Part shown: one piece after another, positions 1-12,009 of the stretch | Numbering within the stretch: position 1 is the stretch's first letter | Layout of the letters: each line of letters begins with the position of its first letter | Assembly: GCA_038030265.1 (NCBI GenBank) | Contig: CM075941.1 | Span: forward strand, 53,483,952 to 53,547,951 | DNA: 64,000 nucleotides | Direction: 5' to 3' | Origin: Corythucha ciliata | Taxonomy: Eukaryota; Arthropoda; Insecta; Hemiptera; Tingidae | Position numbers and translations under genes: made by a program | Notes under the pieces: model-generated | What the model was told of the DNA's origin: nothing | The model's database searches: none | Seen by the model: only the letters and a program-made list of their open reading frames with translations

Positions 1-689
1 TGGTGGGTCTTATGTTTAGAAAAATCCTAAATCGAGCGTCATCAGGCGTTAGCAAGGGAGTATACAAGCTCAGGACAGAAGAGTGAGCAGCTTTTCGAAT
101 GCCCCTCCGAGCCCACAACCGTGTTCGTCTCAACAATTAAAGCGTTGAATAGTGATAAAAACGGGGGGGGGGGCTGGGGCTGGGGGTTGGATCGGGGAGG
201 CAGGTCGACAGTATCCCTACGTTTTAGGGTCTAGACTTTAGGATTTGTGGTTGCAGTTGTTCCCGGAGAAGTCGCCAGCCCGGTTCATTAGTTGGCCGAT
301 ACCACCACCAACGCACGAAGTAAGACGCACCGACTGTCAGTAGGAACCACTTCGAGTTAAGAATGCACCAAAAAACCAAATGTATAGCCCCTAGCACTGA
401 ATTAACACATTTTTAGGCTGACTTGACCGTTTTTCCGTACTAAGTAGTGTTCGATGGTGTTTCTTAGCGCCCCCCCCCCTCCATCACCACCAATGACCAC
501 GAACCATACAATTGGTTTATTCCACGCTTCGTGTGAGCGATGACAGCTCTGGAATGGCGGTTAATGCGTACTGCTCAGTGACGACATGCATCAGTTGCGT
601 GCGGCATATGGACACATACCCCGTATATGCACCTCGTGAGCCTTCGACGCCGGCAAGCCCGGGGTCCTTCAAGCCCACAAAAAACGTAA
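1..689. other. Unrecognised AT/GC-mixed sequence
   Basis: I see no gene here. The stretch contains a G run near 165-174 and a C run near 470-480. The open frames are short, lack recognisable motifs and have no convincing splice structure. Confidence 0.4.
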
Positions 690-1175
690 CAAACTTGCAA
701 TTCCGGGAAAATTAAGACCCGAAACTTGCATTTTCGCAGGAATTTAGACCCAAAACTTACAATTGCGCGGATATTCAGCAAGGCAACTTTCAATTTCATT
801 GTTATTCGTAAGATATTAGGCACTGTTCAGAACTGCTAGCCTGCAAGTTCCGCCACCACAGAAAAGGCCTGGAACTCTGCAATTTCGCGAATGTTCAGCT
901 GGGGAACACCCAATCTCTCTTATATATGGAGCCCCAAAGTTGCTCCTATTCGTCAGAATTTGGGCCTTGTCGTCGTGGTCCGCGGTCACTAAAAAGAACA
1001 CCCGGAACTTGGAAATTTGGTGTAAATAAAGGCCAGAAACTTACAATTTCGCGAAAGTAAAGACACAAGACTAGAATGTTCGCGGACATTCAAATCCGAA
1101 ACTCACTGTTTCGCGGGTATTCTGCCATAAAACTTGTAATTTCGCTCGAATTTGTGCCGAAACTTACAAACTCAC
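690..1175. repeat. Degenerate short-unit array, type C
   Basis: A loose tandem array in which words like GAAACTTACAATTTCGCG and ATTCAG recur about every 35-40 bp with heavy divergence. The same pattern returns at 8230-8570. It resembles the array bodies found inside the delimited hAT-like elements elsewhere in this window, but no ends were found for this block. Confidence 0.55.
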
Positions 1176-1249
1176 AAAAAATGTTTAGTTTCTAAATGTT
1201 GCGTTTAGCTGTCGGGACCCCGAATCCCGCAGTCACAAAAATAAAGAAC

Positions 1250-1620
1250 TTGAAATGTTCGCGCTGCTGACTCATTGAAAAATGAATTTCGTGGAATCGT
1301 CTCGTTCAAAACATCACTTTGTGTGTCTTGGCTACCCCGAAAATAAAAATTCACGGTGTTTGGCTACCCCCCTCCCTTAAATCAGATTTTCGCGCTTAAA
1401 ATAGCAACGAGCAGGTATTCTGTACTCATTCTAAAGATAAATTTCACCGATCTGACGCATTTAAAAATCAAAATTTCGCCGAGTTCGCCCATTCAAAACT
1501 AATGGCTCAGCCCCGAGAAAACATATTCGCGGGTTTGGGCCACTAAAAAACCATTTTGGTGAGTTCGACCCCTTCAAAAGTGAAATGCAATCTCGGAATT
1601 GACTCGTTCAAACCCGTGGA
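1250..1620. repeat. Degenerate short-unit array, type D
   Basis: Loose repeats of about 38 bp built from a TTCGCGGGTTTGG-like word followed by CTCATTCAAAA-like sequence. The type recurs at 14560-15080 and inside the element at 19513-21329. No protein is encoded. Confidence 0.5.
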
Positions 1621-2150
1621 TTTACCATTTTTAGGGGAGGGGGAGGGTGAATAGCCAGTTTGGCTTTTTAAAGGGCTCGTATAATCAGTTTTGCCATTAC
1701 AAAGACGGGAATAGTCGGGAAGGCCATTCCTTGGGTTCGAATGGCCAGTTTACCTAGTTTAGGGACCAACTTGCGATTTTAGCAATTTCCAAAGCGCGAA
1801 TGGCCAGTTTGGCCATTTTTGGATCTCGATTGGTCGGCTCTGCCATTTAGGCCACGGATCACCGGTTTACGTAATTTTAACTGCATATAAAAGTCATTTT
1901 GGAAATTTTATTTAGGGGACGAATAGCAACTATAAACTTAAGTTTATAAACTCTATAGAGTGCAAACTGGTTAGTTTAGACATTTTTAGGGCACGAATTA
2001 TCGGTTTTACCATGTTTTGGACGCAAATAATCAGTTCCATTTTTAAGACACGAATAGTCCGTCAAGACATTTTTGCCGGATGCGAAGTGCTGATGGTCAG
2101 TTTGCCATTTGTACTCCGCAACTTTAGTTTAGCAAATTTTTGAGGCGAGA
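1621..2150. repeat. Degenerate short-unit array, type B
   Basis: Loose repeats of about 35 bp of the form GCGAATAGTCAGTTTGGCC followed by ATTTTTAGG. This is the unit that forms the body of the hAT-like element at 31078-33601, so this block is probably a remnant of a related element. I found no terminal repeats for it. Confidence 0.6.
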
Positions 2151-2295
2151 ATATAGTTACTATAGTTTTGTCAACCATATTTAGAGTGAAATTCGAGCAA
2201 AATGTAATCGCATCCAGGGCTATATTCATGCGGGGATTTAGGCTTGCCGAGCGACCAGCAGTTAACCTCCCGTACTACACAGTGACGACGCCAAA

Positions 2296-2515
2296 ATAGT
2301 ATATTACGATCCAAGGGCGTTATGATGTTCATTACGGTCGAGGGAGACAGGAAGTGGCCGAGGTGAAACCGAGGGCAGTTGTCGCCCGAGATCGTAATGA
2401 GGAATACCGCCCGAGTGTTGTACGCTATTTTTTGTACAGCCGAAGTTCCTCGGGCACTTCCTGTCTCCCTCGACCGTAATGAGCATCATACCGCCCTTGG
2501 ATTGTAATATACTAT
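2296..2515. mobile_element. Foldback MITE, about 220 bp
   Basis: The two ends are inverted repeats of about 60 bp. The left arm starts ATAGTATATTACGATCCAAG and the right arm is its near-perfect reverse complement, ending at 2515. The arms include the word CGAGGGAGACAGGAAGTG. The loop is about 100 bp and non-coding. No clear target duplication could be fixed, so the superfamily is left open. Confidence 0.75.
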
Positions 2516-2579
2516 ACTGGCCCAGTTGTCTGCTCTCGTTTTGAAATATTCTCGTCAAACATTGTTTGCACGACATCGT

Positions 2580-5500
2580 AACACAATTTCATACGTTAAC
2601 AATTATATTAATCTCAGACATTGGCTTTTGATAAGCTTTTTAAATTGATACTTATTTCATGCGTACCATAGGAGCGAAAATGAGGAAGCGATTTCATAGT
2701 GCCATTTATAAAACAAACACAAAAGAGAACAGGGGAAACAATTAACGAAAAGGGTGGCCTTGTGAAAACAACGATCCCTACCTGCAATTTTGGTGAAAAT
2801 GCATTTGTAGTGCTTCTAGATGAATATCACTGAGCCAGCAACTTCAATTATCTATTTCATTCAATGTTGTCAAATTAATTAATTAAACGTCCCAGAATTT
2901 AACATTCAATAAATAGCGTACAAGTGGCTAATTGTAAGTCAGAATTATTCGAACGGGCGGTATTGTTTTCACGTGGGAGCGGAGGGGTTTCTACTTCCAG
3001 GCTGATTTTATAAATGTAAGTGAGGAGAAGACTTTCGATGCTATTGGCGATTGTAGCTATCACTAGTGGCGCTAGTGTCGTGTGATAATGAAACCGGTAC
3101 TCCCTTATGTTAAATGATAACATGTTTTGTGTTTTTTTTTTAGTGTTTTTTCGTGGTCAACGTCCGTAACATAATGGGAAAAAAGTAGTCAGTTGGCCTG
3201 TGACGAGAACAGAAGAATATGGTTTCTGATACATTTATACTGAACGTCAAGCAAGCTCCCAAGCCTTTCGGCGGTCGACTTTCTACCAACACTGGGCTAA
3301 TAGCTGACACCGTTGAACCCTCAATTTTTGGGAAACAATGAAATGACAATGTGGTGTCTCGGGTCTCGGATACGACGGGAAGAGCAACCAAAGACACAGC
3401 AGTTTTCTCTGGATTCACCCTTGAGAGACATCCCACGAGCGCCTTATCATTTCTTTATTGGTACTCGCCAGCTCACCGTTTCGTTTTAGTGCTCAGAGAA
3501 CGGCACGGGTTCAGCAAAATGGTCGAAAACATTTTCGAATCGGTGTTTTCGAGTTTTCTTGCTCCAACAAATAGCCGTGAAAGTTTCTGTACGGGTGTAC
3601 TGCGCACCCGCATAACCGTCTTGTTTTCTTGATTCGGTGATGCCAAAGGTACAATATCGAGGCCTCCTCTTCACCGTTGGATTATTTAGCAGTAGTTCAC
3701 AGTAAAAAAGTGTCACTGACCAACATTTTTGATACTTGAACTTCCTCATTGTAGAAAACCTTTGCTGTAGTTTGTTGTCAAACGGCAACAACAAATCACA
3801 TGGAGTACCGGACTCAATGTTTCTCTGAAACGCCGCCAGATATCGTATCCCTTAGCTACAATCGCCAATACGGATGTGCAACAAACCGTGGTTGTATGAT
3901 CTGTTATGTTACGGATGTACGTATAAATAATACTCTGATGAACTTTCTCTTTAGGGCTATCTCTCTGCCAAATCATTATCTTGTACTGTTTTGAAATAGT
4001 TTCTATGCGATTATGATTGATTAGGAGGAGAAATCGTTCATTTTTGAAACTATCGAATCTAATAAGCTATCGAGGTTCAAGAGAGGTGTGTGGAACAATG
4101 GTAGAAAATTCAGTCAACGGTCGTTCGTTGCGAAAATTCGAAAGGAAGAACTGAGTTTATAACCACCTGCCGGCAGTTTATTAATAACCGTTGCAAAAAA
4201 AAAAAAAAAATCGCATTTACGTGCACGAGAAGCCAGAAAAGGTAGTTATGTTACAACGGATAACTTGAAAGTGGGGAAGTGACTTAGCGGGGTCATGAGA
4301 TGGTGAGATGAGATGGTGATGGGGCGCAAAGAGTGAGAGTGTGGGTTGTACATGCAAATGTCAATCTACAACTTGTTTAATAAACTTTTAATAGCCTTTA
4401 ACACGTTTCTTTTGTACGAAACTACTAAGCCTTCTCTAGTTTTTAAAACCACAGCGTAGAGTTGGGGTTTGAACTAGAAAGATTATAGCTTATCGATGGC
4501 CTTCTAAAAATAGAGGAAGTGAAATTAATAAAATATTTTATGTAATTTCACGGATCATACGATTTTTCCCATTATGAAACCTTGTCACAAAAAATGCCGC
4601 GATTAAAAAATTCCAATTTCGTAAGAAAACGTGAAGAACCCTAAAATTCATCCTCGGAAACGCCGTAGGATGCAGGTGCTAGGAACTCTCAGGTGTTGGT
4701 TATATACTGGGTAGGGGAGAGTACTTCCTGGGATGGGGGGACGCCTCACTGCAGCACATCTGCTCTTCTGCTTGGCACGAGAATTGATAAACTAATTTTA
4801 AGGGATGAACACGAAATTAAATTCGTTTGAGAGGTCAACATTTGCTAACACAGTGTTGGCCTCTCTTCAGCTTCTCTGTACAGCCATTGGTGAATAATTT
4901 TCACGATAAATATTTTTGTTTGTTTTTAAAAACGACCTACGGGAGGTTTTTAATTTGTTGTAAAATTCAAGCGGAGGAGAAATGAGAATTATTGGTTGTA
5001 GGTACTCTCCCTGTTTATCTGCTTGTTGTGCTATTAAAAAAAAATGACGAGTGAAAGGACGAAAGTGCACTTAAGAGAGAGAAGTCTGTTGAGGCGGATT
5101 ACACAAAGAGAAAATGAGGACACTTCTCATAAAAATGAAAAATAAATCAAAGTAAATAGGTGGTAAAAATGACGCTAAATAGCACAGTAGAAGCTTGAAG
5201 AAAAATGTTCGCTTCTCTTACGCGTGAGATTCTCTTGTCAAACAAAATAATTTTCACAGCGAGTGGCGCAATAAAATTTAACAATTGGGTAGTAGTGACC
5301 GCACGTAAAAAATAAATAAAATGTAATTTTTTGAGACCAAACCTTGGGTATACGTATGTTCTGAAAGTTGCAGTCATTCAACCGCGACTGTTTTCCTGGG
5401 TCGACGTTACTTTCACTTGCAAATTATTACGAAGTTTTTTTTTGTGTGTGTGTTGTAGCTCAGGGCTCATGTAACATTCAATTAATGAATTGTTAGCCTC

Positions 5501-6270
5501 CGAATAAAGCCCAGCCTGTAGGAGGGGGAGGGAAGCCGCTAATAAACGTCTTATAGCGGATCACCACCGATGGAAAAAACAGGTTTCATTGTGTATCCAA
5601 AGACCTTGATTGGGAACTGTGAATGGTCAAAACCACTCGTACTGCCGAATTTAACAGCGGGATAAATTGAGAATAAATAGTGTGGTTTTGAACTTGAATG
5701 TCAAAGTCCTTAGGAACTGGTTTTCATGATCGCGGTGACAGTCGTGTTTATAACTCAACAAAAGTTGAGTAATAGGCATTGATGGATAGTTAGTTTTTGG
5801 GCTTAAATTGCTCTAGCCCTTCGTTCCAAAAACTAGAGTAAGTTGAAGAGGGTGGAGGAAGGGCGTAGCCAGATCAGGGCAAGGCTGCCTTTTGCGTCTT
5901 CAGGCCTTCTGCGCGAACTGAAGATTGATAGTATGATCATTCTGCAAATTTTCCGTTGATAAGCACGGAAGTACGAAAATTTTGAGTTCTCTGTTAGAAC
6001 TCAATAGTCCTATCTCAAGTACTTTTAAGGTAACCGCGAAAGTTCATGTTTTTCCCCTTTTTTTTCAATCTTTAGGCTCCTTTGCGCGAAGTGACGGATA
6101 ATCATAATTATGTTTTTTTCGCGCATATTTCCATTCATCAGCATGGCAATACGCAACTTTTGCGCGCATTAGCATTCGTGAATTGGAAAATCGACTTTTT
6201 CGACCATCATCCCTTGTAGGCAGGCCCTAAATTTGACGATCCTCGAAACCACATACACTGCAAATATTCG
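2580..6270. other. Unrecognised non-coding sequence
   Basis: About 3.7 kb with no gene I can support. Open frames up to about 100 codons occur at 3140-3794 on both strands but overlap each other, have no recognisable domain and look like chance. An A run lies at 4195-4210. A GCGTAGCCAGA word at about 5865 resembles the ends of hAT-like elements at 56522 and 62905, so an old transposon end may lie there. Confidence 0.35.
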
Positions 6271-6889
6271 GGGTTAAATGTCCATGAAATGTCCGGGCTA
6301 AATAGCAGACAAATTGCAATTGATGGCAAAAAAATAGAGATTCGAAGGGTGGAAATAACCACGAAATTTCATGTTTCGAGGCTAAAGGTCAATACAGACC
6401 ACTCGGGCGTGACGTGGGAACACGCATTCCCACGTGTGATACAAAATTCCAGAAAATACTTTTTTGTACAGCCGGGCATAAAGACTCGAAATTCGCCCGC
6501 TGGGAGAGCCTTGAGCGGGCGACATGAGGTTCATTCCGCCCGCCGGGCGTAAAGAAAAATATCAGCCCACTGCGTCTTCTTTTAAGCCTTTTGTTGTTGT
6601 TTTTAAAAATTGTTCTTCCTAATTTTGTTTTTAAATTGTACATTAGCACTAAAAACCCAAAAATAAACACTATAAATTACGCTGAGCGGCGATTAAAGTT
6701 CTCTCTGTGTCAGCTACGTAATCCTTCCATTCGCTGGCTAGAGTGTGGGTTCACTTCAGTTTATTAAACGAACCATCGTTTGACAAGCATGAATTTGCCG
6801 TTTTTCTGAATTTCAGCCACAAAGCTGCCTTCAGAAGGCGCAAAGGCGCGTATTTAAATTAGAAATTTCACCACACTCTATCCAAGAAT

Positions 6890-7680
6890 TAGTGATGTTC
6901 CTCAATTTTAGCAGCGAATTGCCGCTTTTTCTGAATTGTAGTAGCGTTTCCAACCTGTGCATTACCTACCGAATTTTCTCAATTTAAGCTGAAAATTAGC
7001 CATTTTTTCCATTTTTAGCTGAGAATTGGCATTTTCCCCCAATTTTATCTGAAAATTAGCGTTTTTCTATTGTAGCTCCGCTAATTGGTGATTTTTTCAA
7101 TTTTAGCCGCGAATTAGTGATGTTCTTCATTTTCATCCGCGAATTAACGTTTTTCCTCAACTTTATATCCGCAAATTGTCCATTAGCGATTTTTCCCAAT
7201 TGCAGCTGTGAAACAGCGTTTTATGCTAATTTTGCGGCGATTTAACATCTTTTCCCTTTTTTATACGCGAATGGGCGATTTTTGGCAATCTCAGTTGTGA
7301 ATTTGCCATTTTCGTCCAATTTTAACGTGAAAGCATTTTTTTTTTTTCAATATTATGGCGTGTTTTCTCAATTTTAACCGCGGGGTTGGCCCAAAAACAA
7401 CTTTTTTTGTTTATTTCCACAATTTATTTGTAGAATGGCCTCCATGCTCCGCGAATCAGCGATTTTTTCTCAATTTTAGCCCGTAAGTTGCATCGCGATA
7501 CCACGAATCAGGCTTTTTCGCAGTTATAGCCACGAATATTAGCGATTTTTTTGCCGCGTCAGGAAGTTGCAAGTTGCCGATCAGCACTTTACTTGACTTG
7601 AGGATCTAGCGAAACTGGGGACACGGTGTATTTTCTCTTTTTAGCCGCGGATTTTTTCAATTTGAGCCTCCAGACTAGTG
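6890..7680. repeat. Degenerate short-unit array, type A
   Basis: Loose tandem repeats of roughly 30-38 bp. The unit is TTTTAGCCGCGAATTAGCG followed by a TTTTTCTCAA-like spacer, strongly diverged. The same type recurs, in both orientations, at 18065-18545, 23110-23720, 45585-46080, 46905-47000 and 52005-52360. It has no coding potential. Confidence 0.65.
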
Positions 7681-8093
7681 CTTTCAGGGGCTCGCACACT
7701 CTTTGCTGATATCACTCGCAATGTTTTATATTCTCCAGGTCGGATAGACTGTAATTCGTAGAAAGGAGCTAAATCGCTATCCAACCGTATGACCTCTTCA
7801 CATACCTACATCCACGGATAACCTAAAAATCTTCATTTTTCTGTATTTAAGCTTTTCGGGGGCCCCGTCTGATAGAGGGCCCGGAGTGATCCCCCCCGTC
7901 ACCCGTACCTCGGTACTCTAAGGAAGCAGCTGGACGTACGCGGACCTTTTCGGGCTACTTGAAGTCGAGAAAATCTGCTAAACCTAAATATAACGTGAAA
8001 CGCTCAAATTTGTAGATTTTATGGGGCTCTTTAGAGCGTTGGTATTAGTGTCCCTTCGTTCGTATACTTGTAGCTCGTACACTTAGACCTATC

Positions 8094-8114
8094 CCCCCCG
8101 TACCTACGCCCCTG
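8094..8114. repeat. Possible orphan hAT-like terminus
   Basis: The sequence ends ACCTACGCCCCTG at 8114. Its reverse complement, CAGGGGCGTAGGT, resembles the termini of the delimited hAT-like elements here. It lies about 400 bp beyond the type A array at 6890-7680. No matching left end or target duplication was found. Confidence 0.35.
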
Positions 8115-8229
8115 AAAGTTCCTGTTCTAAACATCCGCAAAACTATTTATTTCTGGCAAGGAACTTTCCAATTTTCAGGTATTGTTTTTGGTTATGCTAA
8201 ATTTCAAGTCGACAGCCTCCAAAGTTTGA

Positions 8230-8570
8230 GCAATAGCTGAAAAATTGCACTATGTTGGAGCTAGGTTTCCGCGAAAAAGGAAGTTTCCTGGCTGAATATT
8301 CGCGAAATTGCAAGTTTTAGGTCTTCATTTCAGCGAAATTGAAAGTTTAGGGGTCTTTGTTTTTGGTTTTTTTAGTGCGCGCTGACCCTGGGCCCCGACT
8401 GCGTCCATCCATACCCTGACGATTAGCTGTAGAGCTAAATATGTTTGAGTTTGCAAGCTTGGGCCCTAATCTGAGTGAAACTACAAGTTTCCTGCGGCTG
8501 AATATCTGCCGCTAGAAATTGACAGTTTCTATAGTCTTCTGGTCATAATAGCGAAATTACAAGTTTTAAA
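8230..8570. repeat. Degenerate short-unit array, type C
   Basis: Repeats of the form ATTCGCGAAATTGCAAGTTT alternating with short spacers, in the opposite orientation to the block at 690-1175. Non-coding. Confidence 0.5.
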
Positions 8571-10747
8571 GCCTTTTGCCACTGCTGGCAGCTGCGGCTT
8601 TGCAGGGACATTTAGAACGGGTGGGCTCATTTTTTGGCCTACCAGGTGGTTTTTAGATGGTTTCACCATTTTTCGACCAAATATGTGGCCATCGGGCATC
8701 GTCAGAAGTGTTTTTTTCAGGGGAGGTATTAAGGGACTGGGCCAGGGAGTCGATAGAGGGCCGAGCCCTATAGAGACCAAAAGGCTTTTGCCACCGTCTT
8801 CGTATTTGGCAGACCATCCGAGCCAACAGATTCCGCCCCTGATGTTTCGGGATGGACTACTCGTGATGATACTGATGATGCCCGGGAAAAATTCTTCCCT
8901 TTACATTATGAATACACCCTTTAGGAGGCGTTAGCGTCGTCGAAGCGGTGTGTCGTTTTGTAACCGCTAAATGAGGTGAGGCAACTTGTTATACGGTAAT
9001 GTGATGCACGCACCAAGTCTTGACGAGAAGAGCGTACACCCCCCACCACATCATGAGCGTCTACAAACGTGTTCACTGTTGCCTGAATATCACGGTAATA
9101 AATAAACCAACTGTAGCAGTCGTCATTTTTATTCGAAGCGCGAAATCTTGAAAGTTCATCGCCCGTGGGTGTTCTGGGCATGTTCCGTAACTGTACATCA
9201 CGCTTATTTTGTGTGTTTTTATTACTTCCGTTCGTTACGTTTTATTTTTATATATTTTTCTAATGGGCCACGGTTGTGACAAATCATGTTTCTCTTCTCA
9301 TTAAGTTGGGCTATAGGAAGAAAATACGTCTTACGTGATTATTTTTGTCCTTCCTTTCGTTGAATTTTAAAAACGAGATTTTTAAGTATAAGTTGAAACA
9401 GGCGCACAATTCGATACGTGACATAACAATAGTCGTTACGATTGCCCCAAAAATTGAATTCACTCCTGCTTAAATGGTCCTCACACAGCCAGCCACACGG
9501 CATGCTTAAACGAAAATTAGTGTGCTGGGCGGCGTTGTTGACCCCAACGGAGAAAACGGGGTCATTCAACAATTGCATAACTTTTTTTTTTTATTCATGA
9601 GAACACTGTCACTCGTTTAACGAACCTAATCAAAGGCGTTGTTGTCGAATGCCAGGTCAACATTATAAGTTAGAACTGCGGAAATGCTTCGAATTAATTC
9701 AAAACGACCACGGTGGACGAGAGGAGTTGTTTACGGTACCGGAAGAAAAACGTTTTTTGACGAAATTTGACACGATCAGATTAAGATCTTGGACGTGTTT
9801 TAATTTCACGCAAAGTATAACTAACCCCCGTAACGGCTGCGCGCCGTTCATTTGAAACCCGTTAACCAATTCCTTTCGTCAAAGAAGTTATTCGCCAAAA
9901 ATCGTTCAGTTCTTTTACCCGAAACATCTCCCCCTCCTCCCCCCCCAATCAACCACGAAAATTCATGACCTCCATAGTTTTTCATAGATGATGTACTACT
10001 TCGCGCATCATTTGGCGACAAACATCGCACCTTACTGTAATCTTTATGTCTGTCGGTAGAATTCCAAAGACCGAGACAAACGCGTATACACTACTATGCG
10101 TGGAATATATGAAGGAGGAGGGGTGGACTCACTATAAAGGTTCATTGCCTCTATTTCTCGCCGAGTACTGCACACAATGGTAAAAAAAAAACGGGTCCTT
10201 CACATATACCAAAGCCAACATAGTCGCGAAACCTCATTCTTTCCAAACACCGTACGTACAGTGAGAAGGAGCGGTGCCGACTTGGGGGTACGCACATTGT
10301 GTGTAAAAATCTTCAAAAGACATAACGCGTCACGCATCATCGACCGTCTTTTTTCTTTTTAAAGAACTTGGGATTGTACTTTCCAATCACGAAGTTCTTG
10401 GAGAGAAAAAAAGATGAAACCAAGTCAAAACCCAAGTTCCTTCCCCCACCCCAACCTGTAAAAAGACACGGATAGTGAATATTCATCAAAAGCAATGAGG
10501 GAAGCACACAAGTTAACTCAAGCGTTTCACTTTTTTTTCGGGGTTTCTAGTTTGTTAGTCTGGCTTGAGTAGAACACGACACCTTCTTCTAGAAGTGGGA
10601 ATTGGGAAACGGTTTCATCCTCACTTCCTCATTCCCTCTCACTCACTTCTCATCAAAGTAGGCCACTAATCGAAGATAAGTCCCGTTTCTGCGGTTTTTT
10701 TTTCTTTCTCTTTCTCCTTCAGAAAAAAAAAGTGATCGGGTTGCGTA
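8571..10747. other. Unrecognised sequence
   Basis: No gene is supported. The least repeat-like open frame is at 9649-9855 (+), 68 codons. It starts with a normal ATG, has no homopolymer or array character and is moderately charged, but I do not recognise it and see no splice partners. It could be a chance frame or an isolated exon. Confidence 0.3.
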
Positions 10748-10865
10748 GAGTAAAGTTCGGTGTACACGATGCATTTTTCGAAGCATGTTTACATGCATGA
10801 AAAAAAACAACATATGATCCCCAATGATGCTTCAAAAAATGCATCGTGTGCACCGAGCTTAACTC
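10748..10865. mobile_element. Foldback MITE, about 118 bp
   Basis: Inverted arms of about 40 bp. The left arm carries TCGGTGTACACGATGCAT and the right arm ATGCATCGTGTGCACCGA, separated by a short loop. The structure can fold into a single hairpin. No coding sequence. Confidence 0.7.
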
Positions 10866-11039
10866 TTTTTTGTTTTGGTTCATAATTAGTTTGCGTTGTT
10901 TATAAAATTTTGATGTGAATTCTGAAGGAAGAGGATCGAGCTTCATTATGCGTGAGGTCCGCTCCAAAGGGTTTTATTTCAATGACTAAAAGAGGGGGGG
11001 GGGCAATTCTGTAATTTTCAGCGAATCGCTATCCTATCG

Positions 11040-11140
11040 GAAGTCTTGTCCAAAATCATATTATTATGTTCCAATTCGGAGAGGACGGGTGGATAACGCC
11101 GGCGCTATCCTCCCCGGAATAGAACATATGTTTTTCGACA
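11040..11140. mobile_element. Foldback element, about 100 bp
   Basis: Inverted arms with AAGTCTTGTC on the left and GACAAGACGC on the right, and an inner palindrome GGATAACGCCGGCGCTATCC at about 11090-11110. It heads a cluster of three small inverted-repeat elements ending at 11443. Confidence 0.55.
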
Positions 11141-11184
11141 AGACGCGGCCGGCGCTTAATGTTAGTGAATAGGGTCTCAGATCT

Positions 11185-11317
11185 GGGGGTCAACCATGAG
11201 CTAGCGTTAAAAATTTAACGCAAGCGGTAACTAAGGACGCTCTATCAAAAATAATGTTATAACGCCATAGATACCGCATTTTGACGGTATTTTTACGCTA
11301 GCTCATTGTTGACCCCC
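11185..11317. mobile_element. MITE with GGGGGTCAAC ends, 133 bp
   Basis: Terminal inverted repeats of about 25 bp: GGGGGTCAACCATGAGCTAG on the left and CTAGCTCATTGTTGACCCCC on the right. The core contains GCAAGCGGTAACTAAGGACG and CGCCATAGATACCG, very close to the core of the neighbouring MITE at 11319-11443 despite unrelated outer ends. Confidence 0.7.
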
Positions 11318-11318
11318 T

Positions 11319-11443
11319 GGGGCCCTAGTTAGAGTTGTCGGGAAATAATCCCCGCAAGCGGTATCCAAGGACGCTTAATCAGAAATAGTCGCCATAGCAA
11401 CCACCTCACGTGAGTTTTTCCCGACAACTCGGAATAAGGCCCC
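11319..11443. mobile_element. MITE with GGGGCC ends, copy 1
   Basis: Terminal inverted repeats GGGGCCCTAGTTAGAGTTGT and, at the right, ACAACTCGGAATAAGGCCCC, about 28 bp with a few mismatches. It abuts the MITE at 11185-11317 with one base between them. A second copy of the whole element is at 44058-44185, differing by small indels and a few substitutions. Confidence 0.75.
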
Positions 11444-11449
11444 TGTACC

Positions 11450-12005
11450 TATATCTTAAATATTAGTGAGTTTTCTCCCGTTAAACCCTCCGGAAACTTT
11501 ATTTTAAAATTTCAACCAATCAGATGTTTCGTAACCAAGCAACAACGTTTGCGTTAGCGGTAGCGGTGGTACGGCTAAAAGTCTCTATTATGGCCGAGGG
11601 ACCACCAATATGGCGAAAATCGGCGTCACCCTTTTCAACTTATGCCCCCCCCTCTCTTTTCCTTTCTCCATATTTACAACAACGCATTCAAGGCTTTTCC
11701 TAATCTCCAGGGAGTTAAGCCATTTTAAAGGCTCAAAACCTCAGATCGGCCATTTTACAAGCATACGAATAGTATTTTTCGTAATTTCCCAGGACATGTT
11801 TGGGTAGAGAACCTTTAAAACACAGGTACTGCAATACGGATTTCAGCGCCATATTTGGTCCCTCAGTCGTTAGGGTAAACACAATATCATGAACGAACAA
11901 ATTGTCATCGTAACAGCAAACAAACGCGGAATGCGGTCGAAATAAATAAAAATATTCTACTTGTCAATGAGAACAGGAGACAATTATAATCATATGGGGG
12001 ACCAA
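11450..12005. other. Unrecognised sequence
   Basis: No gene or clear repeat structure beyond short CG-rich words. The open frame at 11610-11807 (+) lacks recognisable features. Confidence 0.3.
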
Positions 12006-12009
12006 GTAT

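Noticed and set aside
3140..3794. Overlapping open frames of 93-102 codons on both strands
   Set aside because: Mutually antisense, no motif, no clear splice sites; consistent with chance.
6280..6560. Possible relative of the MITE at 2296-2515
   Set aside because: Shares only TTTTTTGTACAGCCG and some CGGGCG words; no inverted arms could be aligned.
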